Source: Desmodesmus armatus (Eukaryota > Chlorophyta > Chlorophyceae > Sphaeropleales > Scenedesmaceae). Taken from it: 64,000 bases of DNA. Position 1 is the first letter of the stretch, and each line of letters opens with the position of its first letter. A program made the translations under genes and the position numbers. The notes below the pieces were generated by a model that made no database searches, was not told the DNA's origin, and saw only the letters and a program-made list of their open reading frames with translations. The DNA is taken from positions 124,001-188,000 of the forward strand of contig VIIQ02000085.1 of NCBI GenBank assembly GCA_007449985.2, written 5' to 3'. Of the stretch, positions 1-12,200 are shown one piece after another.

Positions 1-1
1 C

Positions 2-1113
2 TTTAATTTGGTGCGGTCCGCAGGTCGTCGCGGGCGCCGTGGACGTCAAGGGCCCCCCGGCCCCACCTGCGCCAACCCCGTCCGCTCTCCCGAGTGGGTC
101 TGTCCCGCGACCAAGCTCTTCAACGGCAGGCGCAAGCCGTGCGATGACTACGCATGCGAATGCAAAGTGACCGCCTACTGCCCCAAGGGCTACTTCGTCA
201 GTTCCTGCCTATGTGCGAACAGCAACCCGCTCACACCGGTCGACCTGGGGCCACCGATCGGACCGGACCCAATGACTGGCGCGGCGAGCGCCAACGTGCA
301 GAACTACGGGATGCCCGCTGAGCCAGACCTTCGTTACCCCTGGGTGCTGACGTCATCTTTCAATGCTGTGCCGATGTCTGGAGGTCCAGACGGTGCTGTA
401 ACCCCCAGCGTTAGCGAGTGCACTTGCACCTGGGTCAACACTATCCCGCTGGTAAGCAGCAGGCATGGGCTGTGATATTGCACTAGTAGACAAGTGCTGC
501 TTGCGAGGGTGCTCACAACTGTGCTTGCAACCCCACAGGCTCATAATCGCTCACAGCACTGCCTCGCTGCACTGGTAAACATGCGCAGCTATCTTAACGT
601 AACACCTTCACATTGGGGACACGGTAGTATTGCGAAAGGCCCTGTTGGTCCCAATCCGCAATGCCAAGCATCGTTTCTCTAGAGTGCTGACACTTCTGCT
701 GCTGTCCCCATTGTTGCGTGTGTTGCTCTCAGGGCGACCACATCAGCGTGAAGGCCTCGGTCGTGGCCCATGCATGCTGTTACAACCCAGACGAGGACTC
801 CTACGCCGAAAATGAAGAGGGAGATCATGGTTCTGACGAAGGCGATGACAAGCCCGACAGCCCTGGCCCTAAGCCCTACAAGTCAGGTGATGACTCAAAG
901 GGATACAAACCACGCCCTATCGAGTACCCCCAGCAGAAGCCAGATTTTGGTGGATATGCTACCCAGCAAGGCGCAGTGGCTGGTGCTACCCCCACACAGC
1001 CTGCGGCAACGGCAACCCCTGCAGCGGCGGCTCCTACCATGCCTGCGCCAACCTTCAACCTGGGCGCGGCGCAGCCCGGCATGGCGGCGCGGGCACCGCA
1101 CTTGATTGGTTGA
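2..1113 (+). CDS. Cys-rich protein, 5' partial, two exons visible
   Basis: Exons 2-451 and 733-1113 join in phase 0 across a GTAAGC...CTCAG intron and end at TGA 1111-1113. The frame is open to the window edge, so the true start lies outside. The visible N-terminal part is basic (RRGRRGRQGPPGP) and is followed by about ten cysteines in short spacings (CDDYACECK, CLCAN, CTC), which suggests a disulfide-rich secreted or wall-associated domain. The second exon adds two more cysteines, then an acidic stretch (residues DEGDDKPDSPGPKP), then a Pro/Ala/Thr/Gln-rich low-complexity tail. I do not recognise the family; a wall or periplasmic protein is only inference from composition. The exon junction is well supported because the only frame continuing past 733 without stops is the one the phase predicts. 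Confidence 0.65.
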
Positions 1114-2639
1114 GCGGGGTGTGTGTTAGCTGTTGATGGGGTTTAGATGTTGCTGCGCAAGGCGCACACACAGGAGTGCAGATGGCATGCATGCATAAAA
1201 GGGCTGCACTTGTACTTGGGGTTGGTGCAGAACGCGATGTGACACTAGGGGCTTGGCCATGTACGAATGATGGGGCTGTTGTGCGGCTGGTGACGGGCAC
1301 ACAGCTCTAGTGCTGCAACAGCACTGACTGTTCAACAGTCCTCAGTGAGGAAACTGACTAGACACGTGAGTTTGACTTGCAGTTCGGAATCGCAACTGCA
1401 CAGTTGCATGCACCGTGTGATCCAGGTTCCGGGTGTGGCTGGCGTTGGGAAGAAAGGGTTGTTGTGTCAGCTCGCCCTTATGTTGACTGTGTCACACGGG
1501 TTATATTTTACCCATGTCTCCTTTGCTTGTTTGCATGTTGCCTAGTCCAAGCCCAACCGTGGCTGAAACGTCACGACAAACCCCAGCAAGGGGTTGGGGT
1601 CAAGGGTGTGTTGGTGATCTGACACGACCACTTCTCGTTTTGTGCACACACTGCTTATTGATGGTCGGTTAGGTGCGCAATTCAACAGCAGCCAACATGG
1701 CTGCCTCTCAGCCGTAGCGGCGGTTGCGTGTTTGTATGCTTTTTAACACTCCTCACCGCTTGAAGGGGTGAAGGGATGAGGAGTGAGGGGTTCTGCTCCA
1801 GTGCAGTGACAAGGGGTGGTAGGTAGGCTGGGGTGCTTCATGCTGTGATACGGGCGCAGGGTTCAGGATTGAACGTCAAAATACCTGATGAAATGCAAAC
1901 ACCAGGCTGGGTTGTCCTTCTTGTGTTCATGCACTTGCAAGCCATTTACATTTGAAGGTACAACCTTGCCCCATGCCAACGACAATTCAACAAAAAAATC
2001 ATTTTCAGCACGTGACATAGAGTGTTACAAAGAAATGTCGCGAAAGCGCAGCTAAGGATCGGCGTGACAATTGGCACCGGAACTTCGGTGGGATGCTGTC
2101 GGCGACGTAAGTGGATGGCGCCCGATGATTGTTGGCGGGAAAAACACGGTATCGGCACACATGCGGATCGAAGAACAACCCACCTTTCGCAATCGGCTAT
2201 CCCGAAACCTCGCCACGACTGCACCACGACACCAGACCCACTGACCGGCCCTTTTTCTGGCACCAATTCGAGAGCCAAGTATTGGTGCTGATATGTGCGT
2301 TGCTTGCAGATGCATCCGACCGTGCGTCGTCTGTAAATTTCCAGCAGTGAAACAACCCCCCCTGCAAGAACGTGTTAACATAGTGTATCCTCGAGGAGGT
2401 GAGCTCACAGAGCAGAGTGTGCTCACAGCCTGGCTTGTCCCAGCATCACCAGTGTCTCCCAACATCACCACTGAAACAGGATGCCGCATCACAGTGTGAA
2501 CGAGAGGCCTTGTACTCAAAGCCTTTTGAAGCAGTTTCGAAGGCTTCGAAGCAAACTGATCCTGGCCTTGCATCAACCTTGTTATGTTGATACGATCACT
2601 GTCTGCGCCGCAACACTGTTCTAGTCCAGTCTAGTCCAA
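1114..2639. other. intergenic stretch, no gene seen
   Basis: Short ORFs on both strands are scattered with stops and show no domain, splice pattern or biased composition. The 3' untranslated region of the preceding gene must lie at the left end; no nearby TGTAA signal was found. The right end (2616-2640) is a short repeat into which the neighbouring transposon has inserted. Confidence 0.5.
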
Positions 2640-2647
2640 TTCATACA
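2640..2647. repeat. left target-site duplication (TTCATACA)
   Basis: Eight bases, identical to 3633-3640 on the other side of the element. An 8-bp duplication is the size made by hAT-superfamily transposases. Confidence 0.85.
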
Positions 2648-3632
2648 TAGGGATGTAAGGGGGCGTATCCGTAGGTACTACGGCGTAGAATACGCCGTAG
2701 GTGCGTTTTGGCCTCGTAGTGGGCGTAGGCACCTACGGCCTGCACCTACGGCGGTTACTCTTGGAAAGTGTGCCGCATTCGCGCATTCTGCCTCTTAAAC
2801 AGTGTCTAAATCGTGGTAATAAACGCTTTGAATACATGCAGACAGCCAGCATGATGTGTGAAGTCGTTTTCGGGCAGTTGTGAACGCGCTTGCAACGGTC
2901 AACTCACGTTGACTGCAGTCAGCTGGCTGCACACTCATCACGCAGCTGTCCTGATTATGTAACAACATCTTAAAGCAAAACAAAGACAATATGTGCGGTA
3001 TATGTGCAGCGCGCTCGGCTCCAGTGCTGTGTCAATATCAGGGCTGATCAAGGGAGGGTGATCACCAGGTGCAATTATGCTCCCAGCTGTTCAAGTAGGC
3101 ACTTATGTTGTGCAGTGTTGTTGTGCATCGTAACTAGGCAGTGTCCTTATGACTTTGAGTTGTGTACAGGCAGCTTCCTTGCTGTTGAGTTGTCCTCAGC
3201 TGTTGGTTGATGCGGCGCATGTAGCGCTGACGTCCGCACATGCTGTCTCCAGCAAACAAGACATGTCGTGCTGTGCTACAGTGACTATCCAATGGTGTTG
3301 TTGAGATGATATGGTACTTTCAGGACTACACAGCCCATGTACCACTCACTTATGTAGTGGCTGACAGTGCTGCACTGCAGATGATTCTGCTGCTGAGCCT
3401 GAGAATCAACATTTTGGCTTGTAAAAGATCAACAGGTGGACGATATTCAACACATATGATAACTATATAACACATAAACCCACCTCCAATTTTCAAAATT
3501 GAAATTGGTGACCTGACAAAAAAGTTGTCTCCCAGACTACGCCTACGGACTACGGAACTACGCCAATACGGCGTAGATCTACGGACCTACGGTAGTAGGT
3601 GACCCTTAGACCTACGGCCGCTAACATCCCTA
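2648..3632. mobile_element. non-autonomous hAT-like DNA transposon, 985 bp
   Basis: The element starts TAGGGATGT and ends ACATCCCTA, a 9-bp terminal inverted repeat, and is bounded by identical 8-bp target-site duplications. About 110 bp at the left end and 100 bp at the right end are packed with direct and inverted copies of CCTACGGC / GCCGTAGG, the sort of subterminal motif array that hAT transposases bind. There is no transposase reading frame inside, so it would need an enzyme encoded elsewhere. The interior (about 2760-3530) has no recognisable gene. The perfect duplication and intact ends argue for a fairly recent insertion. Superfamily assignment rests on duplication length and terminal structure, not on protein evidence. 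Confidence 0.85.
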
Positions 3633-3640
3633 TTCATACA
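3633..3640. repeat. right target-site duplication (TTCATACA)
   Basis: Identical to 2640-2647; see the transposon between them. Confidence 0.85.
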
Positions 3641-4963
3641 CCACGGTCCCCATGGGCACATGTCACCCCCCCGCCCACCCAACCCCACCCCTCGCCCCTC
3701 AGGTCACCCCCACCGCACTCCGTCTAACCGTCTCCACCCCACCCCACCACACTCCCTTCCAGGCGCAGCCAGAGCGCCCTGCTCCCCTCAGCCCCCCCCC
3801 CCCCCCCCTCCCCCGGGCCCCGCCCCTCCTCGTCCAGACCCTCTTGGTGCTGGCACCCCCCTCACTCCCTCGAGGTGCTGCAAAGAGGAGGATGCAGCGA
3901 TGTTACACTGCATTATGCCATAAACAGTGGTTGGTTACATTACATCCTGGTTGGCTCCTGTCAAATGATGTCAGCAAACGAGCATGGTCAGTTTTTGAGT
4001 TAGGGTTTGCGGCACTTGCATTCTATGTGGCCCCAGAGCATTGCAATCTTTGACTACTGAATATGCACATGTGCAGATGAATCCAAGTGAACTTATTGGA
4101 AGCAGCATGTGGTAAGGCAGGCAGTCCACCAAAAACACCCAGTCAAATTCACCCACCCAATAAACCCTGGGAGCGTCATTGCGTCTGCCCAATGCCTGGA
4201 TCAACTTCTTAAGCATCCTAACGTTACGAACAAGGACCGTCTACCACCCTCCATGGTACTGGCCAGTACCCAGTCCAAAGGCGAATCGGTTCCGGGATGA
4301 CTGACCCGTGAGACTGTGTCCTCGCGGCTTCGCAAATTGTCACACACAAAAGAGAACATACGTTCCAGCGTTTGCGTTTGCGGCAACTGGCTGGCTGTGC
4401 TGAGTGGCAGTGCTGCTGCTGTAGGAGGGTGGGAGCCCAAGTGTCACCCTCGGTCAGGTGAGCGACAACGAACTGATATACGATGTCTGACACATCACGT
4501 GTTCGCCATGTGCTGTTACTTTTACGTGTAGCTGTGACATATGCCAGTGGGCCAGCCTGGTTCTTGGTGCTGGACCATGTAACCCATGTCTGCTGAGAGA
4601 CAGTGCCCGGAACCAGGGAGGTAGCAAGACTTCCTGTGGAGACACTGGGAACACACAAAGATGGGAACACAGAACACAATGTAACTAGCACTGGGTCCCC
4701 CCACCGCCACCCCAGGCAACGAAAGCCTAACAAAGCAACCTCACAGTACAATAGAAGGCGTCCAGACCAAAGCTGTGAGTCCAGCAGCCCCATCAAGCCT
4801 AGTAGGATGTCTGCTGCACAGACTGGATGCGGGGATGGGACGCTCATCTGTACCCATGTCCGCACGTGATCAGTGGTCATCTTGCCAACCCCGTGTATGC
4901 ACTGATTTTGTGAAATGCACAGGGTTGACCATGATCTTTTTGTTCCAACCCCGATCCTCACAG
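3641..4963. other. intergenic / upstream region of the beta-helix gene
   Basis: 3660-3880 is a strongly pyrimidine-rich C/T tract with a 17-base C run at 3792-3808; its proline-rich frame looks like low-complexity DNA rather than an exon. The right part should hold the first exon and promoter of the gene beginning at 4964, because that gene lacks an in-frame ATG, but I could not place the exon. A 245-codon open frame on the minus strand (4224-4961) has no recognisable feature. Confidence 0.45.
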
Positions 4964-7900
4964 TGCTGCTGCTGCTGCTGTGCGCCCTTTTACCTGCAGG
5001 CGTGCCCTGGCTTTGTTCATTCTGTCAGTTTTATTGTCGATATCATGTCTCAGCGCAGCCCTGGTCACTCAACCTCGACCTCTGGAGGGTCCCTATGGCC
5101 AGCACACAGCTGCATCACAGTGCAGGCTGGTCATCGTGGGCAGGAAGGATGGCAGGCTGCACCAGGCCAGCATGAACTGCACTGGTGGCACCACTCCCAC
5201 TGTGGCCCTCAACGCAACACATATGCGGGGTTATGAAGGCAGGTTCACTGGGGTCAAGCTGATTGATGGCTGCCCATCAGAAGTGACCAAGGACACCTCC
5301 TGCCTGATCACTGTCTGCAGTGGGAGCCTTGTGCTGCGGGACAGCAGGGTGTCATGGGTGCGCAACAATCCCTTGAAAGTGCTGCTGTGTGTGGCGCACA
5401 ACAGCAGGCTTGAGGTGTATACCAGCAGGTTCACCTACAACCAGGTCAGGCCGTTGATGATTGGTGACCAAGCAAGCGTGGTGCTGCACGCCAGCAATGT
5501 TTCAAACAACGCAATCCATCGTGTTGCCAGTGGTGGTGGGCTGTGGGTGGAGGGCAATGCCATTGTCACCATCACGGGTGGCAGCAGGGTGGAGGGGAAC
5601 TTGGTGGGTGAGAGTGGTGGGGGGCTGGCGGTTGTTGGCAATGCCAACGTCACCATCACAGGCAGCAGCAGTGTCACTAACAACACGGCAGCAAATTATG
5701 GTGGTGGTGTGTTTGCTCATGGATCCACCAAGGTGGCCATCAGCAATAGCACATTGTACAACAACACGGCATTTTTTGCAGGTGGGGGAATAAGTGCAGG
5801 TGGCAGCGCAACCTTGGTGCTTGCCAATAAAAGTCTCATCCACAACAACCAAGCCTTGGACGGCTCTGGTGGGGGATTAGATGTTTCTGGCATGGTGGTG
5901 TTGATTATCAGTGGTGGTTGCAGCATCACCAACAACAGTTGCTTAGGAGGTGTTGGTGGGGGTATCTGCATTGGGCTTGATTCTGATGGGCTCCGCTTTG
6001 TTGGCATGGGGAGATTGGATGGCGATGCAGCAAGCGTTGGCAGGGGAGACTCTAACACGCGTGTTACCGTTAGCAGTAGCATCATTGCCAACAACACTAG
6101 CCACGGTGGTGCTGGTGGCGGGTTGGCGGCAGTGTCAAAGTCAGTTCTCAAATTGGTCCGTGGTACCAAAGTTGTGGGCAACAGAGCAGCCGATAGCTCT
6201 GGCGGGGCTGTGATGGTGATGGGTGCTGCATTGTTTGAGGTAGACAACACCGTGGTGTTTGCCAACAATAGTGTGCCTCGTGGCTTTGTGGGGAGCACCA
6301 TTGTCGCATATGACAGCTCCAACCTTTCACTCCCATCTCATGGGGTCCTGACTAAGTGTAGCAACAGCGTGTACCTTGGCAGGACTCCTTGTGGCCAAGG
6401 AGAGGTGTTGCAGCATGATGTCTGCATGTGCTGCCCTCCCCACACTTTCAGTTTTGGCAACAACAGCTGCACACAGTGTCCACCCAATGCTGCATGTCCG
6501 GGGGCAAGCATTGTGGAGCCACTACCTGGGTTTTGGTCATCTGCACGCACGTCCATCCAAATGCATCGGTGCCCCTTGTGCAAGACCGCGTGTGACTATG
6601 TCAATCAGACTCACATGTGCAAGCCCGGCTACCAAGGGCCTTTGTGTGGTAACTGCCAGCTGCCAGAGTATGGCATGTTGAGCCCCATGCGGTGTGGCAA
6701 GTGCATGCCGCCGGCCACACAGTTGGGGTTGATTTGTTGTTTAGCTTCATGACTGTGCTGTTTGTGGATCTGACGGTGCTTTTCACATGGCGGGACAACC
6801 TCAGGGTGATCGTGCGGTCTATATCACCGATTATATCAAAGTACTTGTGCTATTCTTGCAGTACATAGTGATCATAGGCAGCGTGTCTGTGCCTTGGCCG
6901 TTGTTTGACGTGCAGTTGTGGTTGCAAGCAATTGGCATCATGGTTACCATGGGCTCAGGGCAGGCCATGTCGCTGGATTGCTGGTTGTGGAACTACAACC
7001 GGAAGAGCAAACTCCCAATCGCATTTCAGCGGCAGCTCGTGTACTTCTTGGCACCCCTGTGCACGTTGCTTGCGGTGCTGGCCGTGCAGTGCCTGGTGTG
7101 GGTGGTACAGTGTTGGGTGGTGCCTCTCATCTGGAAGCCAAAGGAGGGCGCACTTGTACAACGGCCCTTGCTGCTGTTGCGCAAGCTGCCAGTCACTGTG
7201 CTGGTGTTGTCGTTCTATGCATTCCCCACCCTCGTGCAAGCATCACTTAACTTCTTCTTCTTCGCTTGCCTTGCCATTGACAAGCCGCTGAGTGTTCTGA
7301 GTGATGTGCCAGTGGGTGCCACTGCCCCTCTCAGCCACCAATGGGGGTACTGGGTCAGCTCCATTGAGCAGCAATGCTTCGTGGGTTACCACCTGGGCTG
7401 GTCTATGGGCCTGGGTCTGCCCTCGGTGCTGTTGTGGTGCCTCATCGTCCCTGTTGCCATGGGTGTGGGCTTGTACCTCTGTAAGGGCAGGGCCGACACC
7501 GACAGCTTCAGGGAGCACTTTGGGTTTCTTTACCGTACCTACAAGCCCGAGTGCATGTGGTGGGAGGCTGTGTGGGCTGCACGCACCGTGGTGCTGACAC
7601 TGATCTCAGTGTTTGCGTTCCCGATGCAGCGCTACTTCTCTGTGCTAAGCTTGCTGCTGGTCTTCATGGTCAGCGCTGTGCTGCAGATCATGTTCCAGCC
7701 CTACGAGTCTCCCATCCTTCACCGCATGCACCTGGTGTCCACCTTGTGCCTTGCAGCCACCACTCTGGGGGCTCTGGCGATGTTTGCCTATGACATCCAG
7801 GAGTCCACCGCCTACACGCTGCGCATCGCCATCACGGTGCTGGTGTTTGTGGTCAACCTGGTGTTTGTGGGCTGGTGTTGCGTGAAGCTGGTGCCCGCAC

Positions 7901-8049
7901 TGTGGAAGGGGTTGGTTACCTTCTGGCCCAAGGCCAAGGCGTGGCTGATGGGTGCGGTTGCACGTGTGTTGGGGTGCATGGGGCACTCACCCGGGCGCAA
8001 AGGCAGGCGTGGGCGCCGCGGCACCTCTGGCGGCTGCTGGGGTGTGTAG
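4964..8049 (+). CDS. secreted beta-helix / multi-pass membrane (TRP-like) protein, two frameshifts
   Basis: One long, essentially intronless reading unit. It opens with a hydrophobic signal-anchor (ALALFILSVLLSIS), then about 400 residues of glycine/asparagine repeats of the NNTAxxxGGG type found in right-handed parallel beta-helices and chlamydial Pmp-like repeats. A Cys-rich knot follows (CMCCPPHTF, CTQCPPNAACPG, CKPGYQGPLCGNC), then about eight membrane spans and a basic tail. The motif YRTYKPECMWWEAVWAAR between spans is typical of large eukaryotic TRP-like or GCC-domain membrane proteins. The frame changes twice: at the GGGG of 6724-6727 and near the CC at 6827-6828. Each time one added base restores an uninterrupted hydrophobic protein, so base loss in the assembly or a young pseudogene is likely. 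No in-frame ATG precedes 4980; an acceptor ending at 4963 suggests an upstream first exon. Function (surface sensor or channel) is inference. Confidence 0.75.
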
Positions 8050-9020
8050 AGGTGCATGACAGGACTATATGCAAGTCACTCTTCTGCCCCTGGCCCCTTG
8101 TCTCAGACAGTGGGAGCTTGTGGGTGGGGAAGCGTGGAGTGCTACAATTGTATTGACTTGCAAGTCAATACGAGATGGTTGTTGTGTTGGTCAGTCTTTG
8201 CACAAGGCTCGTTATGCATGCGGCTTGCAGGGCTGTGAAGTGTTGTTGCATGCAGCTTGTGTCCAAATCAAGCTGCATCAAGTCAATGGGCTAGGGGGAT
8301 TTGTTGTGTCTCTTGCAAGCCTCCAGCAGTCACCCATTTTTGCACACTGATGTTGTATGCAACCACGAATCTTTGCTGACTTCCCTAAATCACAGCTTGC
8401 TCACATAGCACGTCCTTCTGGCCTGTTGTGGTGTGTCACCTTAGCCAAACACCAAAGATAGCATCATCCCTCTTTGGGTCTAAGCATCAATTACCACTGA
8501 CACTGTGTACCGTACACAGTGTGTTTTTGTTTTCGGCGCATACTGTACACAAGCATGTGTCTTGGTTGTTTGACTTACGCCTGCCCCCCCTCCGTGTTGC
8601 AACTTGATGGCATTTGAAGAGTGCAGAAGAGTGCGCTGGTGACAAACCTTGCATACTTGTACCTAACGGGGAGCAGGGGGTGTTGGCCAGGCTCACACTG
8701 AATTGCAACAGGTGCTCAAGCAACAGCCAAGCAATTGTAGCGTATGGCCAAGCCTGTGGTGATAAACTGTGGTGTACATTAGGCTGTGGTGAACATCAGG
8801 GTTACTAGACTTCTGCACGTTGTTAACACTGCAATTGCAGAAGGCAACCACATGCATTGGTGATTATCGAGCGCAGTTGCCTCTTGTGGAATTCGGTCTG
8901 TGCATGTGGCCCTATGTGCATGTGATTGTTTGTGATCACCAGTCAAGTTGGACTGTAGACCAGCCGTTGGGGGATGGTTTTTGCAGGGGCCAATGTGGTC
9001 AGGCATCTGGCGCTGTAACT

Positions 9021-9063
9021 CTGTTCTAATCCAGTCTAGTCCAGTCCAACCAGTACACCACGA
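9021..9063. repeat. second copy of the hAT insertion-target repeat
   Basis: CTGTTCTAATCCAGTCTAGT and the following bases match 2616-2638 almost exactly, and TACACCACG here matches the sequence just right of the transposon (3637-3645). It therefore looks like a relative of the empty target site. Confidence 0.6.
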
Positions 9064-9123
9064 TACAGTCCACTGCATTTCTTGGAGAGGAAGATCCCTC
9101 CCAACACCAGCCAGCCAGCCACG

Positions 9124-9128
9124 TTACA
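9124..9128 (-). terminator. putative TGTAA polyadenylation signal of the SAM carrier gene
   Basis: TTACA on the plus strand, i.e. TGTAA on the minus strand, about 135 bases past the carrier stop codon. TGTAA is the usual poly(A) signal of chlorophycean algae. Confidence 0.5.
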
Positions 9129-9261
9129 GTACAGTACAGGCATTGGGGACATAATCCCAACCTCAGCGCTAGCAAGCAAGCCAAGGGCTCATGAGGGTGC
9201 CCAGAGGGCCTATAACTTGTCGTACCCCAGTCTCTCAGGTCAAGCATGAGAATACACCGTC

Positions 9262-12200
9262 CTACTTCTTCTTCTTCCCTTTGGCCATATCCTGCTCTTC
9301 CAACTCTTCTATCACAAGGGTTGTGCTGCTGGGTGCCGGGTGCATGGGGCTGCCGTCTGGGCTGAACAGCTGCTTGGCTGCTTCCAAGGCAGGGAAGAAC
9401 ACAAAGCCACCCAGTGAGATCCACAGCAGCCGCGGCTGCCAGCCGGACATGAAGGCCCCGAGCCCCTCGGTGCGTGCGATCTGCAGGGTTGCGTCCACCA
9501 GGTTTTTGTAGCGCCCTGTAGTGCCCTGCGTCATCAGGCGTGTCTTCAGCACGTCCAGCGGGGTGGTGACAATACCTGCAGGGTAGCAGTTGAGGCAGAT
9601 TGTCAGGTTCAGGGTTCAACTCCAGTGGAAGTAGCCACCTGCAGAAAGTATACGGAAAGTAGTCCCCAGCAAGGGTGGCTTTACTTGAGGCCTGCAGGGG
9701 AATGAGGTTTCAGGGGTACAGGACAGCATGCCGCACAGGGCAGGACATCAGGGTTCCATGTGTTGTACAGTCAGGCCCGTCTAGTAGATTACGTAGCTCT
9801 GTGACAGAGAGGTTGGATGTGAGCTGGTGGTGTGGTGCACCGTGCTGCAGTGCCACTGCACAGTTTGGCGCAGCGTGGCCATCAGCACAGCGGTTGCAGA
9901 ATACTATGCGGCTGCGGCAGCGCACTTGCAGTCACTAGCATCATAATGCACCGTGCTCATGATCTTCACCACAGCCCCTGCTTCATCACATACTCGCCAC
10001 CCATGTTGACTCAGCAGTTCGGACCTTGGCCTCAGCACCTGCATCAAGCCCCACTGGCCTCCCGGAAGTTCCCACCGAAGTTCTCACCAAAGTTCCCACC
10101 CAGAAGTTCCCACCCACCTGTGAAGCCTCCTGCCACTGCCCCCACCAGAGACACCTCCACAGGGTTGGGGTCCCGCTGCAGCATCTTGGCAGCAGCCTTC
10201 CGCAGCTGCTCATAGGCCACAAACTCAATGGCGTCAAAGGGCAGGTCTCGCAGCAGGAAGGCGCCGTAGCCAGCGTACAGCCCGCGCATACCCTCCTTAG
10301 CTAGGATGGCACGGACCTGGGGGTGCAGTTTGACAACAGACAGGGCAGCAGGTGGTGCAATATGATTAGGGTTTTGGGGATGAAGTCAAAGGGCAGGTGC
10401 GATGCTGCACAGGCCAGGCAATGGTGGACAGTATTGCCCAGCACTGAGAGACCCGGCATACAGCCCGCGCACACCCTCCTTGGCTAGCATGGCACGGACC
10501 TGGTGGTGCAGGGCAGTTTGACAACAGACAGGTTTTTAACAAAAGTGGTGCTGTGAGATGAAGTCCAAGGGCAAGTCTGATGCTGCAAAGGCCGCAAAGC
10601 TTTACGGCGCTCAAAAAGGCCGATCCCGAAACGGGAAGCATCCAATCGTAGGCTTCTCCAGTAACTGAACAAGAAGTATTGAACTTGTGGCTGTTTTGGT
10701 GTGACCATGACCATGCATGCACCCAGTGTATGCATCTTCAAACAGCATCTACCCGAACACAGATGCTCGTACGACGCGTGTACAGCCCAGCTCCGATACT
10801 CACCGCACTAGCTGCTCCAGCAAACTCGCGTGTCTGCAGCCGCTGCTTTATGACCTCTGTAGGTACACGGGTCAGTGATGCTGCTGCACCTGCTGCCATT
10901 CCTGCAATGACTGGTCCCAGCCAGTGCTGATCATCACCCGTTTCTCTGTACACCCAGTGCTTCACAGGCTCGTAGAAAGCCATAAAGATTGCAGAGGAAG
11001 GGGCGACACCTGCACACATGCACACACGAAACAAACTTGACTGTCAGTAGGATTGTTTCGGCTTGGCGCAAGCCCAGTCTCTCAAAAATTAGCAGAGGAA
11101 GGGGCGAATCCTGCACACATGCACATATAGAAACGAACTTGACTGTCAGTAGGATTGTTTCGGCTTGGCGCAAGCCCAGTCTCTCAGGAATTACCAGAGA
11201 CAGGGGCGAATCCTGCACACATGCACATGTGAAAACGAACTTGACTGTCAGTAGGATTATATCAGCTTTGCCAAGCTCAGTGTATCACACATGAGACATG
11301 GCTGTTCAAATCAAGCGCTGAGGCCGGTCAGCAGCAAGCAAATGCCAGTTGACCTGCCAGCAAACCGGCACTGTATGTATCAGAGCCTGCTCCTTGCAAT
11401 CTTCATGCCCGCATTTAGTGTGTGAGTGAAAAGGGCCCCAGCTGTGGCCCTTATCACACTGGTGTGCTGATCCGAGAAATCCTGACGCGGCCGTGTGCAG
11501 TTGGTGTGTGGGCCAAAGAACATCGGGTCATGACTGCAGCACACGCCCGCTTGCCTGATGGTGCTCCACATGGTTTGCTGTTTGCCCTTCAAAGGCCTCG
11601 ACACGCCATGAGAGGGGCAGTGCCATGGTGAGTGAGGGCAAGTGATAACCACCAAAAAAGGGACAACGCCTGCTGCACATAAGCCACATACTATGTAAAT
11701 ATAGGTCAACATAACAAGCGATTGCTGCGCCTTTGGCCCTACATCCATCATTGCTGAGTTGCCCCGCATGCCTGCATAGAGCCCCTTCCCAAACATCCGT
11801 TGGCCCTGCAGACATACCTGCTAGGTTGCCCCACACGCCTGCATACAGCCCCTTGCCACCTCCTGCTGACATCAGCGCCTTGAAGCCGCCACCACCAATC
11901 ATGGCCTGCAGCCGCGTCTTGATTGTGTCAATGGGGTACAGCGCTGTGTGGGGACAGAGTCAGAGTGTGTGCAGACCAGGGGCGGTGCGGGGGTGAGGAG
12001 CAGCAGAGAGCAGCCACACAGCTACATGTGGGCGAGGCAGCATGGTAAGGTTGCTCGCTGTATGCTGATGTGTTGTTCAGTTCAGTACTTGCAGCAAAAG
12101 TAATCAAAGTTGTCATCAGTAAGAGGTATCGATGTCATTTCTTCACGCCCTACGTGAAAGATGCACATGCCACACTCAGTCAAGTGAGAGCTACTGCAAT

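Larger units (their letters stand above)
8050..9261. other. convergent intergenic region
   Basis: Lies between the 3' ends of the beta-helix gene (plus) and the SAM carrier (minus). No coding signal. It holds an 8-bp-arm palindrome around 8503-8520 (CTGTGTAC/GTACACAG), a copy of the repeat that is the transposon's insertion target (9021-9063), and the likely carrier polyadenylation signal. Confidence 0.5.

Noticed and set aside
3652..4053. Proline-rich open frame on the plus strand
   Set aside because: Explained by a C/T-rich low-complexity tract with a 17-base C run; composition changes abruptly to ordinary spacer inside the frame.
4224..4961. 245-codon open frame on the minus strand
   Set aside because: No domain, signal or splice pattern, and it overlaps the expected first-exon/promoter region of the plus-strand beta-helix gene.
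9590..9606. GGTTCAACTCC, a polymerase III B-box match in a SAM carrier intron
   Set aside because: No A box, stem or tRNA fold nearby; a short match of this kind is expected by chance.
10991..11280. Regularly spaced ~102-bp repeats resembling a repeat array such as CRISPR
   Set aside because: Direct tandem copies without unique spacers, inside a eukaryotic intron and including an exon edge.
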